A stretch of 64,000 nt of DNA from Sporosarcina luteola (GCF_023715585.1 NZ_JAMBOK010000001.1:744001-808000), one strand, 5' to 3'; shown: positions 43,267 to 51,889, counted from the stretch's first letter. The notes: generated from the letters alone by a model not told the origin. Program-made: numbers and translations.

Positions 43267-44175
43267 TTAGTTTTTAGATGCTTGTATGGCTAATGCCAAC
43301 GAGTAAAGCTTGCTTTCTGCGCTGTCAGATCTGGATGTCAATACGATCGGTGCTCTGGCGCCTTGAATGATGCCGCCGACTTTCGCTTTAGCGAAATACA
43401 TAAGTGATTTATATAGGATGTTTCCCGCCTCGATTGAAGGCACTACGAGAATGTCCGCCAGACCCGCAGTTTCGCTCGTTATTCCCTTATGCTTAGCAGA
43501 TTCAATCGAAACTGCATTATCCAAAGCTAGGGGCCCATCGATGATGCAATCCTTAATTTGCCCTCTTTGATTCATGACGACGAGCGACGCCGCATCAGTT
43601 GTGGGCGTCATTGCCGGATTAATTGTTTCGATTGCTGCTAGCGGGGCGACAATCGGCAAGTTTACGCCACATGCTCTGGCGGCGGCAACCGCGTTCCGGA
43701 TGATTTGCGCTTTCTCTTCCAAGTTGGGCGCAATGTTCATGCCGGCATCCGTGACGAAAAGCAACCTGTTATAGCCATCCACTTCAAATGCCGCTACATG
43801 GGACAGGACTTTTCCGGTTCGCAACCCGTATTCTGCATTCAGTACGGCTTTCAGAATGAGTGCAGTCGGCAAGTTGCCTTTCATCAGCACTTGTGCATTC
43901 CCACTCGATACTGCCCGCACGGATTTTTCCGCAGCTTCTTCGTTGCTGTCTGTGTGGATTAGGGTGATGTAAGGATGTCCATACAGTTCTGGAAAACGGT
44001 CTCTAATTGTATGTCGCAATCTCTCTTCATCATCAAATAGAAGAAAGGAAGCAATTCCTTTCATGACTGACATTTCCACTGCTTCTAACACTGACGAATC
44101 TGCGGCGCATGCAACCGATACGACCTGTGTACCAGAAGAAGCCGTTCTTTCGACTAAATCATCCAGTGTCGACAT
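43267..44175 (-). CDS. ptb: Phosphate butyryltransferase (branched acyl)
   Basis: 302 aa. Phosphotransacetylase-like family with [39 protein letters not shown] and the closing [15 protein letters not shown]. It converts branched acyl-CoA and phosphate to acyl phosphate. It starts only 14 nt after bkdR with GAAGGAGG before the ATG, which leaves no room for the separate sigma-54 promoter known before ptb in Bacillus subtilis. Confidence 0.94.
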   Translation of the reverse strand: MSTLDDLVERTASSGTQVVSVACAADSSVLEAVEMSVMKGIASFLLFDDEERLRHTIRDRFPELYGHPYITLIHTDSNEEAAEKSVRAVSSGNAQVLMKGNLPTALILKAVLNAEYGLRTGKVLSHVAAFEVDGYNRLLFVTDAGMNIAPNLEEKAQIIRNAVAAARACGVNLPIVAPLAAIETINPAMTPTTDAASLVVMNQRGQIKDCIIDGPLALDNAVSIESAKHKGITSETAGLADILVVPSIEAGNILYKSLMYFAKAKVGGIIQGARAPIVLTSRSDSAESKLYSLALAIQASKN

Positions 44176-44189
44176 ATGAGCAGCCTCCT

Positions 44190-46223
44190 TCAGATGAGTT
44201 TGTATTTCTCCATTTTATAATATAGGGAGCGCAATGAAATGCCAAGACGGTTTGCTGTCAAAGATTTGTTCCCGTCATGTTCAGCCAAAGCCTTTTCAAG
44301 CACGGTTCGTTCGTAGTCATCCATAACTGTTGCCAGTGTACTAATTTCGGGAAGGGCAACTTCTTCCGTTTTAACTTCATTAGTGGAAAGGGACCTTTTA
44401 ATATCTTCTTCCCTGATGACGGCAGATCCATGCTTCATAAAAATCATTGCACGGCTTAAGACGTTTTCAAGTTCCCGCACATTGCCAGGCCATTCATATT
44501 TTTGCAGCCTTTGCATAGCTTCCTCTGAAATGCTCTCTACATTCATGCCAAACTCCTGATTCAGCTTCTTCAAAAGCTGAAGTGCAACTTCCGGAATATC
44601 CGATTTCCTCGTTCGTAACGACGGTATTTGAATCGACAACTGGTTGAGCATGTAATATAAATCCATATTAAACGTTCCTTCATGAATTGCCTTTTCAAGG
44701 TTTTTTGTAGAAGCGACAATAATCCGCGCAGTCTCAGTGGATGCATTGCTTCTGCGATTGGTCCTTGAAAGTTGTAAATAATCAAGGAGCCTTGATTGGA
44801 CGGCTAATGGTAGATTCGTCACTTCGTCCAAGAATAGAGTCCCTGTCCCTGCTTCCTCCAATAACCCTGATCTGAATGCAGCACCTGTGTCATGAGCTGC
44901 ATTGTGTCCGAAGATTTCTTTCTCTATTACAAAAGGATCAATTGCCGCACAGTTCAAACGGATGAACTTGCTTGACTTCCTGTCACTTCCGCTATGAATA
45001 GCGTTTGCGAACAACTCTTTCCCTGATCCTGCTTCCCCTCGTAATAAGACGGGGATATCCGATTTCGAGGCAACTTTTGCCTGATCGATAGCAAGATTGA
45101 TTTCAGAGGAGCTGCCATGGATATCATTGAATGTATACGTCGACTCCAATTTCCGGATTGTTTGTCTTGCCCAATCAAGCTCCTTCATAAGGCTTCGCAT
45201 TTCGGTGATGTCGTGAATCACCCCAATACTTCCCTTTACTTCCTGATCCACAATAATAGGAGCCACGTTTACGATGACATCCCGATTATCTTCCCCAATC
45301 CGCATAGTAACGCCTCTGACTGGTTTTTTTGTTTGCAATACTTTCATATGGATGCTTTCGCCTTCATTGATGTCGACTGACGCCGGTTTTCCGATCACTT
45401 CGTCTTCTGACAAGCCAGTGATTCGGGTATACGCCGGATTGACAAGAATGCCGTTCCCTTTCTCGTCAACAACCGAAATAGCATCATCGCTAGATTGAAT
45501 GATTGCTTCTAGCATCGTTTTTATTGATTTTAAATCTGTTATTTCCTCTGCGAGTTTGACAACTTCTGACACATCTTTAAATATTGCAAATGCGCCAAAT
45601 GTCTTTCCCTCCGTGGAAATGAGTGGATAACGGGAACTAACAATTTTCAGTCCATTGCGCAGAATCAATTCTTCATTCACTTCAGAGCGGCCGGACGAAA
45701 GTACCCTAACCAATTTACTTTCCGGAATAATGTCACCGATCGATTTGCCGATTGCGTCGAAATCAGAAACTTCCAACATTTTGCAAGCGCTTTCATTAAT
45801 AAAATCAATTACACCTTCGTGATTAATACCAATCATGCCTTCATCTATTGAATTGAAAATGAGACGCTGCCTATCCATTTCCGTTTGGAGTTTACGGATG
45901 TATTGATCATTTTCATTCAGTAAGCCTACAAGCAGATTCGCGATAGATCCGGGAATTACTAACGTATGCATTGGAATACTCTTCATCAATTCATCAAAAA
46001 CCGCTTTTTCTCCCGTTACATCAAAGACAATATGGACTTCATCAGTCAAGAAAAGCTTCCAATCGAAGCCATACGGGATTCCTAGTTTATTGGCGATTAC
46101 AATCCCCGGTGCCTGTTCATCGACATCGACAATTGCCGATACATTCATGAAATTCGAGTTCAAGAGCAGGTTCAGTATTTTCGTGCCCCCGGAGCCCGCT
46201 CCAACAATGAGTACATTTTGCAA
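44190..46223 (-). CDS. bkdR: BkdR-type PAS/AAA+ regulator lacking the GAFTGA loop
   Basis: 677 aa. An N-terminal Rossmann-like domain (VGAGSGGTKIL, 1-105) leads to two PAS domains (about 115-220 and 235-340). The AAA+ domain (about 365-600) has Walker A GEAGSGKE (396-403), Walker B GTLFLDE and sensor region PGNVRELE; a Fis-type HTH follows (about 633-677). The L1 loop that contacts sigma-54, normally GAFTGA, reads AHDTGA (443-448). Loss of the Phe should abolish sigma-54 activation, so this protein may act on sigma-A RNA polymerase or only as a sensor/repressor (inference). First gene of the bkd operon. Confidence 0.88.
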   Translation of the reverse strand: MQNVLIVGAGSGGTKILNLLLNSNFMNVSAIVDVDEQAPGIVIANKLGIPYGFDWKLFLTDEVHIVFDVTGEKAVFDELMKSIPMHTLVIPGSIANLLVGLLNENDQYIRKLQTEMDRQRLIFNSIDEGMIGINHEGVIDFINESACKMLEVSDFDAIGKSIGDIIPESKLVRVLSSGRSEVNEELILRNGLKIVSSRYPLISTEGKTFGAFAIFKDVSEVVKLAEEITDLKSIKTMLEAIIQSSDDAISVVDEKGNGILVNPAYTRITGLSEDEVIGKPASVDINEGESIHMKVLQTKKPVRGVTMRIGEDNRDVIVNVAPIIVDQEVKGSIGVIHDITEMRSLMKELDWARQTIRKLESTYTFNDIHGSSSEINLAIDQAKVASKSDIPVLLRGEAGSGKELFANAIHSGSDRKSSKFIRLNCAAIDPFVIEKEIFGHNAAHDTGAAFRSGLLEEAGTGTLFLDEVTNLPLAVQSRLLDYLQLSRTNRRSNASTETARIIVASTKNLEKAIHEGTFNMDLYYMLNQLSIQIPSLRTRKSDIPEVALQLLKKLNQEFGMNVESISEEAMQRLQKYEWPGNVRELENVLSRAMIFMKHGSAVIREEDIKRSLSTNEVKTEEVALPEISTLATVMDDYERTVLEKALAEHDGNKSLTANRLGISLRSLYYKMEKYKLI

Positions 46224-46274
46224 GGATATTCATTCTCCTTCTAGCACCATGCAATCTTTTGCAAATCTATATTC

Positions 46275-46303
46275 ATAATACACGATTGCTCTGTTCTTGA
46301 CAA
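46275..46303 (-). promoter_or_regulatory. Sigma-A-type promoter of bkdR-bkd operon
   Basis: Read on the minus strand: TTGTCA (46303-46298), 17-bp spacer, TATTAT (46280-46275), each 5/6 to consensus. About 50 bp before the bkdR start. No TGGCAC-N5-TTGC sigma-54 element was found here. Confidence 0.6.
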
Positions 46304-46349
46304 TAATTGTTGAGCAGGTAAAATTATATTCGGTAAGGAGATTGATAAT

Positions 46350-46580
46350 ATGGCTCGTATGGCGGCATTCATCGTACTTCTGATTCCTATTCTTATCACA
46401 GCAGGCGGTATTAAGCTCATGCGTGATTCACTTTTCGGAATCCAATTTGCTCCATTTCCTTTCATCTGGCTTCAATTCACGGTCGGCTTCCTCATGTTCG
46501 GTGCAGGTCTTGCCTTCTTTGCAGGTTTCCTGCTGAGACGTGACAGACGAAAAGGAAGGGTTCAAGATCGCTTCAAATAA
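46350..46580 (+). CDS. yqzF: DUF2627 (YqzF) small membrane protein
   Basis: 76 aa. Two transmembrane helices (about 4-24 and 38-62) and a basic tail RRDRRKGR. It matches DUF2627/YqzF, found next to bkdR in Bacillus subtilis as well. Function unknown. AAGGAG precedes the ATG. It is divergent from bkdR and followed by two hairpins. Confidence 0.85.
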   Translation: MARMAAFIVLLIPILITAGGIKLMRDSLFGIQFAPFPFIWLQFTVGFLMFGAGLAFFAGFLLRRDRRKGRVQDRFK

Positions 46581-46594
46581 ATGTTAACTCAAAA

Positions 46595-46680
46595 AGGACA
46601 TCGGCTAAAATTAGCCGATGTCCTCAGACTGTAGACAAACACCATGAATTTGGGTATTTGCCTACAGTCTCTTTTCTTTT
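46595..46680 (+). terminator. Double hairpin ending yqzF
   Basis: Two consecutive stems: AGGACATCGGCTA (46595-46607)/TAGCCGATGTCCT (46612-46624), without a U run, and AGACTGTAG (about 46627-46635)/CTACAGTCT (46662-46670), extended by CAAA/TTTG pairing and followed by CTTTTCTTTT. The second is a regular intrinsic terminator. Confidence 0.8.
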
Positions 46681-46699
46681 GAAATAGAGATGAAGCTAG

Positions 46700-46715
46700 A
46701 ATGTTGATTTGCGCT
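46700..46715. repeat. 16-bp inverted repeat, left copy
   Basis: AATGTTGATTTGCGCT. Its exact reverse complement lies at 47442-47457, so the pair encloses the gene at 46842-47264. The core GTTGATTT is also the end of the dispersed repeat at 460-703. Confidence 0.7.
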
Positions 46716-46841
46716 GTGAGCGGATGAGTTTTTATCTATAGTAAAGTGTTTTACTACTTTCTAGGTATAGTAAATGATGAAAGCTGTAGAGTCCTGTCAA
46801 AGGAAGAATGAACTTTGTTACCAAATAGCCTTTGCCTCTGG

Positions 46842-47264
46842 TTAATTTTCGTCTACATATTTTTCCGAAAAACTTTGGAGCCATCCCTTATCTATTGGTC
46901 CATTGAGAACATTATAATAACCAATGCCAGGAAGGTGAATACGATCTTTGTCAAAGAACACCATCAAAGTTTTATTTTTTGTGTGAATGTTCATCCAAAG
47001 TACTGCTTCTGCCGAATAAACAATCCCCTTTGGGTCTTTCATTTTTTTAACTTGATATTGGCTTAAAAACATTTTTAATTCATCTATTGCTTCTCTTTTA
47101 TCTGTTGTCCACCTATCGTCATCATTATGACTCTCAAATGAAAATGATTTTACATTCGTGAATAGTTCATCCAGGCTCTTTTCTTTGTACTCAATATACT
47201 TCACTAATAGAAACCCTATTGCAAGTACACCTATTATTAAATAAATGACGGTTTTCTTACTCAT
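46842..47264 (-). CDS. Membrane-anchored protein of unknown function
   Basis: 140 aa. One N-terminal transmembrane helix (about 5-22) and a small extracytoplasmic domain (about 33-140) with FTNVKSFSFES, a mixed-charge part and VLWMNIHTKNKTLMVFFDKDRIHLPG. I do not recognise a family. AAGGGGG lies 10 nt before the ATG. It breaks the otherwise conserved yqzF...yqiK neighbourhood and is AT-rich. It lies inside a 16-bp inverted repeat (46700-46715 and 47442-47457), so it may have arrived as a small cassette. Confidence 0.65.
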   Translation of the reverse strand: MSKKTVIYLIIGVLAIGFLLVKYIEYKEKSLDELFTNVKSFSFESHNDDDRWTTDKREAIDELKMFLSQYQVKKMKDPKGIVYSAEAVLWMNIHTKNKTLMVFFDKDRIHLPGIGYYNVLNGPIDKGWLQSFSEKYVDEN

Positions 47265-47441
47265 TAGTTGCTGTCCCCCTTTAAGTGATAGTTATAGAAA
47301 TGCCTTTGATATATTTTAACCCCCTGGTAAACTAATCTTCCCTGTTAGTTAAAGAACTTCATTTCTCAATCTCTAATTTATTTCATCATAGATCACTCAT
47401 CTACGAGCACAAGCGCAGCGTTGCCAGCATTAGCTTCCAAA

Positions 47442-47457
47442 AGCGCAAATCAACATT
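47442..47457. repeat. 16-bp inverted repeat, right copy
   Basis: AGCGCAAATCAACATT, the exact reverse complement of 46700-46715. The following bases (ATTCAG) resemble the flank of the repeat end at 697-711. Confidence 0.7.
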
Positions 47458-47470
47458 ATTCAGGACTAAG

Positions 47471-47506
47471 CCAAAATGAAAGGGTGACGTGAAGATCACA
47501 TCACCC
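47471..47506 (-). terminator. Terminator of the GDPD gene
   Basis: On the minus strand GGGTGATGTGA (47506-47496)/TCACGTCACCC (47492-47482) then TTTCATTTT. The rest of 47265-47470 holds only the repeat remnant. Confidence 0.8.
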
Positions 47507-47524
47507 CAACAGTTGATTTAAAAA

Positions 47525-48232
47525 CTACTTTTTGAACCTATCTGGGAAATCTGTTATCCAGCCGTCGATATACGGAGGTGGTTGCAGAGTGATTGCCTCT
47601 TTACCGGTAACTCCATAGACCCTCAACTTTTTTCCGCTGTCGACCATTGCGCCTAGATACGGTTCTTTCAACAAACGTTTATGGAAATTGAAGCCTTCAA
47701 CGAAATCATATTTTTCAAGGCAGTTCCAATCCGTCATTGTTCTCTTTACAAGCAATGCGGTTTCAATAGACGGTTCCATCTCTTTTGCTTTTCGCAGTAT
47801 TTCCGGATCGAATGAAGACAAGTGGACTCTATCGGATATCATGGCCATATCGATGATTTTACGCAACATTTCCGGCCTCTCGGAAACCGTCTCTTTCAAC
47901 TCGATGTTTAAAGCCAATCGTTTCAACTCGCAGAATGAAACGGCTTCCTGCAATGTCGGTATGTGATGGCCCTTAATAAGCCTGATAAATCTATTTCCGA
48001 TGTTTACACGCTGCAATTCACTGAAGTGAAGATTGGAAACGCGCTTTCGTATTCCGGATATTCTGTAAAGATCATTGTCATGAACGACGACTGGCACACC
48101 GTCGGCTGTCAATTGGACATCCAATTCAATTCCGTCGGCATGCAGCCTTGCAGCTTCCTTGAATGCTTTCATTGTATTTTCAAAACAGACACCAGATGCA
48201 CCTCTGTGGGCGAAGACCATCGGGTTAGACAT
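47525..48232 (-). CDS. Glycerophosphodiester phosphodiesterase
   Basis: 235 aa. GDPD domain: AHRGASGVCFENTMKAF at the start, ADGIELDVQLTADGVPVVVHD with the metal-binding Glu/Asp and catalytic His, and the end motif IDGWITDFPDRF. It cuts glycerophosphodiesters to glycerol-3-phosphate and an alcohol. It lacks a signal peptide, so it should be cytoplasmic like YqiK, its positional equivalent in Bacillus subtilis. ATG 48232 overlaps the upstream fapA-like stop (ATGTCTAA), pointing to coupling; a GTG at 48262 is an alternative. Confidence 0.88.
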   Translation of the reverse strand: MSNPMVFAHRGASGVCFENTMKAFKEAARLHADGIELDVQLTADGVPVVVHDNDLYRISGIRKRVSNLHFSELQRVNIGNRFIRLIKGHHIPTLQEAVSFCELKRLALNIELKETVSERPEMLRKIIDMAMISDRVHLSSFDPEILRKAKEMEPSIETALLVKRTMTDWNCLEKYDFVEGFNFHKRLLKEPYLGAMVDSGKKLRVYGVTGKEAITLQPPPYIDGWITDFPDRFKK

Positions 48233-49811
48233 TAAGTATTTTGTCGACAACTTCGAAGACACCTTTCGTTGTTTTATTCAACAAACTGGATTTTGTTCCG
48301 ATTTGAATGATGACGCCTGGGTAGGCTTCTTTTGAAACTTCAATTTGAGGGGGCTTTGCAGACTTGATTTTGTAAAGTCCGACCTGGATTTCCCTGTCCA
48401 GTTGAAACATCTTATCCATGCCGGATTGGAGCGTCTTATTCAACTTATCATATGCATCAGCCTGTTCCCCATGCAATTGATTGGCAACGCCTTTACCATG
48501 CAAATCCAATTGTGATTCAAGATGTCCGGAATTTTTTTGTATTTCCTTTAATTCCTGAGCCTTTTGTTGAATTTCCAGGTAGATTAGGTCCTTATCGATT
48601 CCTTTGGCATACAAATGGGTCGTCCTCTCATGGGAATTTCCGGCGAATGCACACTCAATCCTGAAAAGTGCTTCAATACGGCCGCCAATGATTCTCCCTC
48701 TATCTTTATCGACCATAACCGTTTCGCCGACTACGTCAGATCCTAATATATATGATCCGACGTTTATATTTTTTGCAAATAGCCTGCAATTATTTGCATG
48801 CTTTATGTAGATATCTCCACTTGCCTCAATAAGGGAAATGCCTCCGCCGAACACTCCGCCCTTAATATAAAGATCCCCTTCGGAGGAGCAGATTTCCTTG
48901 GCATTCATTACGCCTTCGTTACCCTCTATGGAGATATCTCCAGTTGCATTTACAGAATAGCCCGGCATGACCGTGCCATGTACTGAAACCGCTCCGTCAA
49001 ATGTGATGGACCCCGTTTCAGGGCCTACATCCCCGTTAATGATCAGATGTTTTCCGACGCTGACAATGTCATCGTTGAACTCCAGGGCACCGCCGAAAAA
49101 TGCACGAAGCACAAATTTCTCCTGCTCCTCCACTTCCACTACTGATTTCTTATCATAACGAAGGGGTGCATCGCTTCCCCTCATTGCAGCGACACTGTCC
49201 CCCAAAATATCCCTTCCAGGTTTTCCGTCCGTAGGTGGAATTTTTTCGCCTAACCAATCGCCTTCTTCTACATGTGTGACAAAATTCATTTCATAGTAAT
49301 CTGCCAAACCGTCTTCGCGGATTACAGGCTTTTTCTCCGGCTTTTCTATATAGGTGATTTTGGCGTCCTCGCCATTCTCGGGTTCCTTGCCAACCGCTGC
49401 TACGATAGCAATCCCCGGATACAAATCGTCTTCCGACAAGTCAATTATGCCAAAGACGACGCCGTACGTTTGCAGTGATTTGGCAATTAAAGTGAGCAAT
49501 TGGGCTTTTTTCGATTGAAATTCCGTTATTGTCATATTGATAATGACTTCAGCTTTCATATGATCCGGCTGAACGATTACTTCAATCAAAGGCAGATAGC
49601 ACCCAATCTTATGTCCATCCCCAATTTCTGTAAGGGCTTTTCTCAATGCTGGAAAGGATGTAATTTTAATTCTCGGGTTTTGGTTGGTAATCATATCAAA
49701 CGATTTTAAGGGAAAACCGGTCTTTTTTAAGTCGATTACTACATCATCATCTATCACGTGTAAATCAAAAAAGTCATTTTGAACTAGCAATTCGACACCC
49801 CGTTTCCTCAT
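48225..49811 (-). CDS. FapA/DUF342 family protein
   Basis: 528 aa. The DUF342 region (about 170-400) has GEKIPPTDGKPGRDILG and a run of short beta-helix-like Gly/Ile repeats (VSVGKHLIINGDVG, VSVHGTVMPGYSV, DISIEGN, DLYIKGGVFGGG, DIYIKHANN). A coiled coil (about 405-470) follows. FapA proteins are polymer-like cytoplasmic factors linked to flagellar assembly in some bacteria, but no flagellar genes lie here. The start may be GTG 49796, which has GAGG seven nt upstream, instead of ATG 49811. It lies between spo0A and the GDPD gene. Confidence 0.82.
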   Translation of the reverse strand: MRKRGVELLVQNDFFDLHVIDDDVVIDLKKTGFPLKSFDMITNQNPRIKITSFPALRKALTEIGDGHKIGCYLPLIEVIVQPDHMKAEVIINMTITEFQSKKAQLLTLIAKSLQTYGVVFGIIDLSEDDLYPGIAIVAAVGKEPENGEDAKITYIEKPEKKPVIREDGLADYYEMNFVTHVEEGDWLGEKIPPTDGKPGRDILGDSVAAMRGSDAPLRYDKKSVVEVEEQEKFVLRAFFGGALEFNDDIVSVGKHLIINGDVGPETGSITFDGAVSVHGTVMPGYSVNATGDISIEGNEGVMNAKEICSSEGDLYIKGGVFGGGISLIEASGDIYIKHANNCRLFAKNINVGSYILGSDVVGETVMVDKDRGRIIGGRIEALFRIECAFAGNSHERTTHLYAKGIDKDLIYLEIQQKAQELKEIQKNSGHLESQLDLHGKGVANQLHGEQADAYDKLNKTLQSGMDKMFQLDREIQVGLYKIKSAKPPQIEVSKEAYPGVIIQIGTKSSLLNKTTKGVFEVVDKILNV

Positions 49812-49862
49812 CTATCCTTCTATCATTATAAAGTTTAAACAATATTTCCACAATAGACAGAT

Positions 49863-49890
49863 AAAAAAACACCGCAAATTTACGGTGTTT
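49863..49890 (-). terminator. Terminator of spo0A
   Basis: On the minus strand AAACACCG/CGGTGTTT (49890-49883/49874-49867) and seven T residues. Confidence 0.88.
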
Positions 49891-49917
49891 CTTAGAGTAA
49901 TTAATTAAAGATGCAGG

Positions 49918-50706
49918 TCAGCTTGCCATATGCTCAAGACGGATCTTGTCTGCAATCATTGCAATGAATTCTGAATTAGTCGGCTTGCTCTTCAAATGAT
50001 GGACAGTATAGCCGAATGTCTTTGAAATGACGTCGTAATTCCCCCGGTTCCAAGCAACTTCGATTGCATGCCGAATTGCCCTTTCCACCCGAGAAGGGGT
50101 TGTTTTGTACTTCTCTGCAATGTCGGGATAAAGGATTTTGGTTACGGATCCAAGCAGGTCAACATCGGTGTATACCATTTGAATCGCTTCTCTTAAAAAG
50201 GCATATCCTTTAATGTGCGCAGGGACTCCAATTTCTTTGATAATTGAGGTTATCGTAGTGTCAAGGGCTCGCTGTGTCATTGTCGTGTCTGCTTCCGCTG
50301 GCTTTTGAACGACCGGTCTTGTAGGTTTTGCCGTACCCGAGATTTGGAAGATCTGTGATACCAATCGGTCAAATTCGAACGGTTTCAACATAAAATAGGA
50401 TGCGCCTAAACTGCCCGCCTGCGCCATGACGTCCTCTTGCCCGAATGCAGTCAACATGATAATATGCATATCGGCTAATGCAGGATCCTTCTTTATCGTA
50501 TCCAATACCGCAATCCCATCCAAGTGCGGCATAATGATATCCAAGAGCAGCAGATCAGGCTTATTCTCCTGCAGCATAGAAAGACATACCTTGCCATTAT
50601 GGGCTGTCCAAATGACTTCCAATTCCGGATGCTGCTCAAAATATGCATCCATCGTGTTCACCAGTTCTTTATTATCGTCCGCAATTGCAATCCTTACTTT
50701 CCCCAT
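49918..50706 (-). CDS. spo0A: Sporulation master response regulator Spo0A
   Basis: 262 aa. Receiver domain with the acidic pocket Asp10/Asp11, phospho-acceptor Asp56 ([13 protein letters not shown]), MLTAFG switch Thr and a Lys in FMLKPFE. The C-terminal DNA-binding domain (about 150-262) has [18 protein letters not shown]. Phospho-Spo0A starts sporulation by binding 0A boxes. The upstream region carries such boxes. Order after spoIVB is as in all Bacilli. Confidence 0.97.
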   Translation of the reverse strand: MGKVRIAIADDNKELVNTMDAYFEQHPELEVIWTAHNGKVCLSMLQENKPDLLLLDIIMPHLDGIAVLDTIKKDPALADMHIIMLTAFGQEDVMAQAGSLGASYFMLKPFEFDRLVSQIFQISGTAKPTRPVVQKPAEADTTMTQRALDTTITSIIKEIGVPAHIKGYAFLREAIQMVYTDVDLLGSVTKILYPDIAEKYKTTPSRVERAIRHAIEVAWNRGNYDVISKTFGYTVHHLKSKPTNSEFIAMIADKIRLEHMAS

Positions 50707-50805
50707 CCCATTTTCCCCCTACTCGTTTTTCATCCCTGCCATTATTCTCCATGATTCTATTATTCGCATGAAATCGAATTGCTGTAAAGGAAAATTTCGA
50801 CAAAC

Positions 50806-50872
50806 ATTCGAACAATCCTTCTGTTTTCTAAAAAATGAAACTTAAGAATTATGGTTTCGTCATTATTCGACG
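50806..50872 (-). promoter_or_regulatory. spo0A promoter region: 0A boxes and sigma-H-like site
   Basis: TTCGACA at 50806-50812 is a perfect 0A box on the minus strand (TGTCGAA); TTCGACG at 50866-50872 is a 6/7 match within a TTTCGTC/GACGAAA palindrome. On the minus strand GAAGGATT followed after 12 bp by GTCGAAAT overlaps the first box and resembles a sigma-H promoter, as in the Ps promoter of Bacillus subtilis. Confidence 0.6.
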
Positions 50873-50884
50873 AAATTCATTTAA

Positions 50885-50915
50885 AAAAACCGATCCAAGT
50901 TTCGGATCGGTTTTT
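50885..50915 (-). terminator. Terminator of spoIVB
   Basis: AAAAACCGATCC (50885-50896)/GGATCGGTTTTT (50904-50915), with seven T residues on the minus-strand side. Confidence 0.9.
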
Positions 50916-50917
50916 AC

Positions 50918-51889
50918 TCATTTTCGTTGCTCACCGTCACGCATTGTGACTAAAAATAAGCCTGCGCCTTTTTTCGGTTCATCGACAAACATATGAGTGA
51001 CTGCGCCGACAAACTTGCCGTTCTGAATGACCGGACTTCCACTCATGCCTTGTAAAATTCCACCTGTCGTTTCCAGTAACTTTGCATCGGTTAAAACGAA
51101 ATGGAACTGCTCTTCCTCAATGTCAATGATTTGGATGGAGAACTTTTCGACTTCGGTCCCTTTTACTGTAGTAAAAATTTCCGCCGCCCCTGCTTGTAAT
51201 TCTGCGGGCTGCATAATTTCGAGAGGTTCAGCCAACACTTTCTTATAAGCATCGTTCCACGCTCCGAAAATCCCATAGATCCCATTGGTTCTGATTGTTC
51301 CTAAATATTCTTCGTCTTCTACAATAGAGGAGATTTTATATCCTGGAGAGCCGGGCATACTTTTCTTTATCTGTTCAATTTCCGAAAGGTATATTGCGCC
51401 ATTTTTGAATGGTGGTGGTGATTTCAAGGAGCTGTCAACGATTTGATGGCCAAGGGCTCCATACGTGCCTCTCTGCGGATCGACATATGTCAGTGTCCCG
51501 GTACCTTCCGTTCGGTCTTTAAGGAAAGGCAGGAGGCGTTTTACAGCATCCTTTTCCGCCAACACCTCAACTGATGCACCTTTTCGACTGATATTCATGT
51601 GGATTTTTTCTTTTTTCACTTTCATCATGATGTGTTCGAAGTCGCCGAGACTAACGATGTCCGTTCCATTAAGTCGGATGATTGAATCGCCAGCCTTCAA
51701 CCATTGCTCGTTATTGACTAGTACATCATTTGTGACGAAAATGCCCGATAAATCCATTTGAATACCAATTGAATGGCCCATCGGAATAACTTTGTCACCG
51801 GATGAAGCGGAAACTTCATTTTGTATCGGCAGGAAATTCAAAAGCGTGGCAAACGAAACGGATAACATCAGTCGTTTACTCCATCCCAT
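50918..51889 (-). CDS. spoIVB: SpoIVB sporulation signalling peptidase
   Basis: 323 aa. Signal-anchor (about 5-22), PDZ domain (about 32-110, with LKAGDSIIRLNGTDI) and an SA-type serine peptidase with His148 in ALGHQIVD, Asp268 in VLTDAK and Ser283 in GMSGSPV. Made in the forespore, it activates pro-sigma-K processing across the outer membrane of the forespore. The protein is about 100 residues shorter than the 426-aa Bacillus subtilis one, mostly before the PDZ domain. GAGGAGGTG precedes the ATG. Confidence 0.93.
   Translation of the reverse strand: MGWSKRLMLSVSFATLLNFLPIQNEVSASSGDKVIPMGHSIGIQMDLSGIFVTNDVLVNNEQWLKAGDSIIRLNGTDIVSLGDFEHIMMKVKKEKIHMNISRKGASVEVLAEKDAVKRLLPFLKDRTEGTGTLTYVDPQRGTYGALGHQIVDSSLKSPPPFKNGAIYLSEIEQIKKSMPGSPGYKISSIVEDEEYLGTIRTNGIYGIFGAWNDAYKKVLAEPLEIMQPAELQAGAAEIFTTVKGTEVEKFSIQIIDIEEEQFHFVLTDAKLLETTGGILQGMSGSPVIQNGKFVGAVTHMFVDEPKKGAGLFLVTMRDGEQRK

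Noticed and set aside
44176-44260. Search for a sigma-54 promoter before ptb
   Set aside because: No GG-N10-GC element of the TGGCAC-N5-TTGC type is visible on the minus strand between or just inside bkdR.
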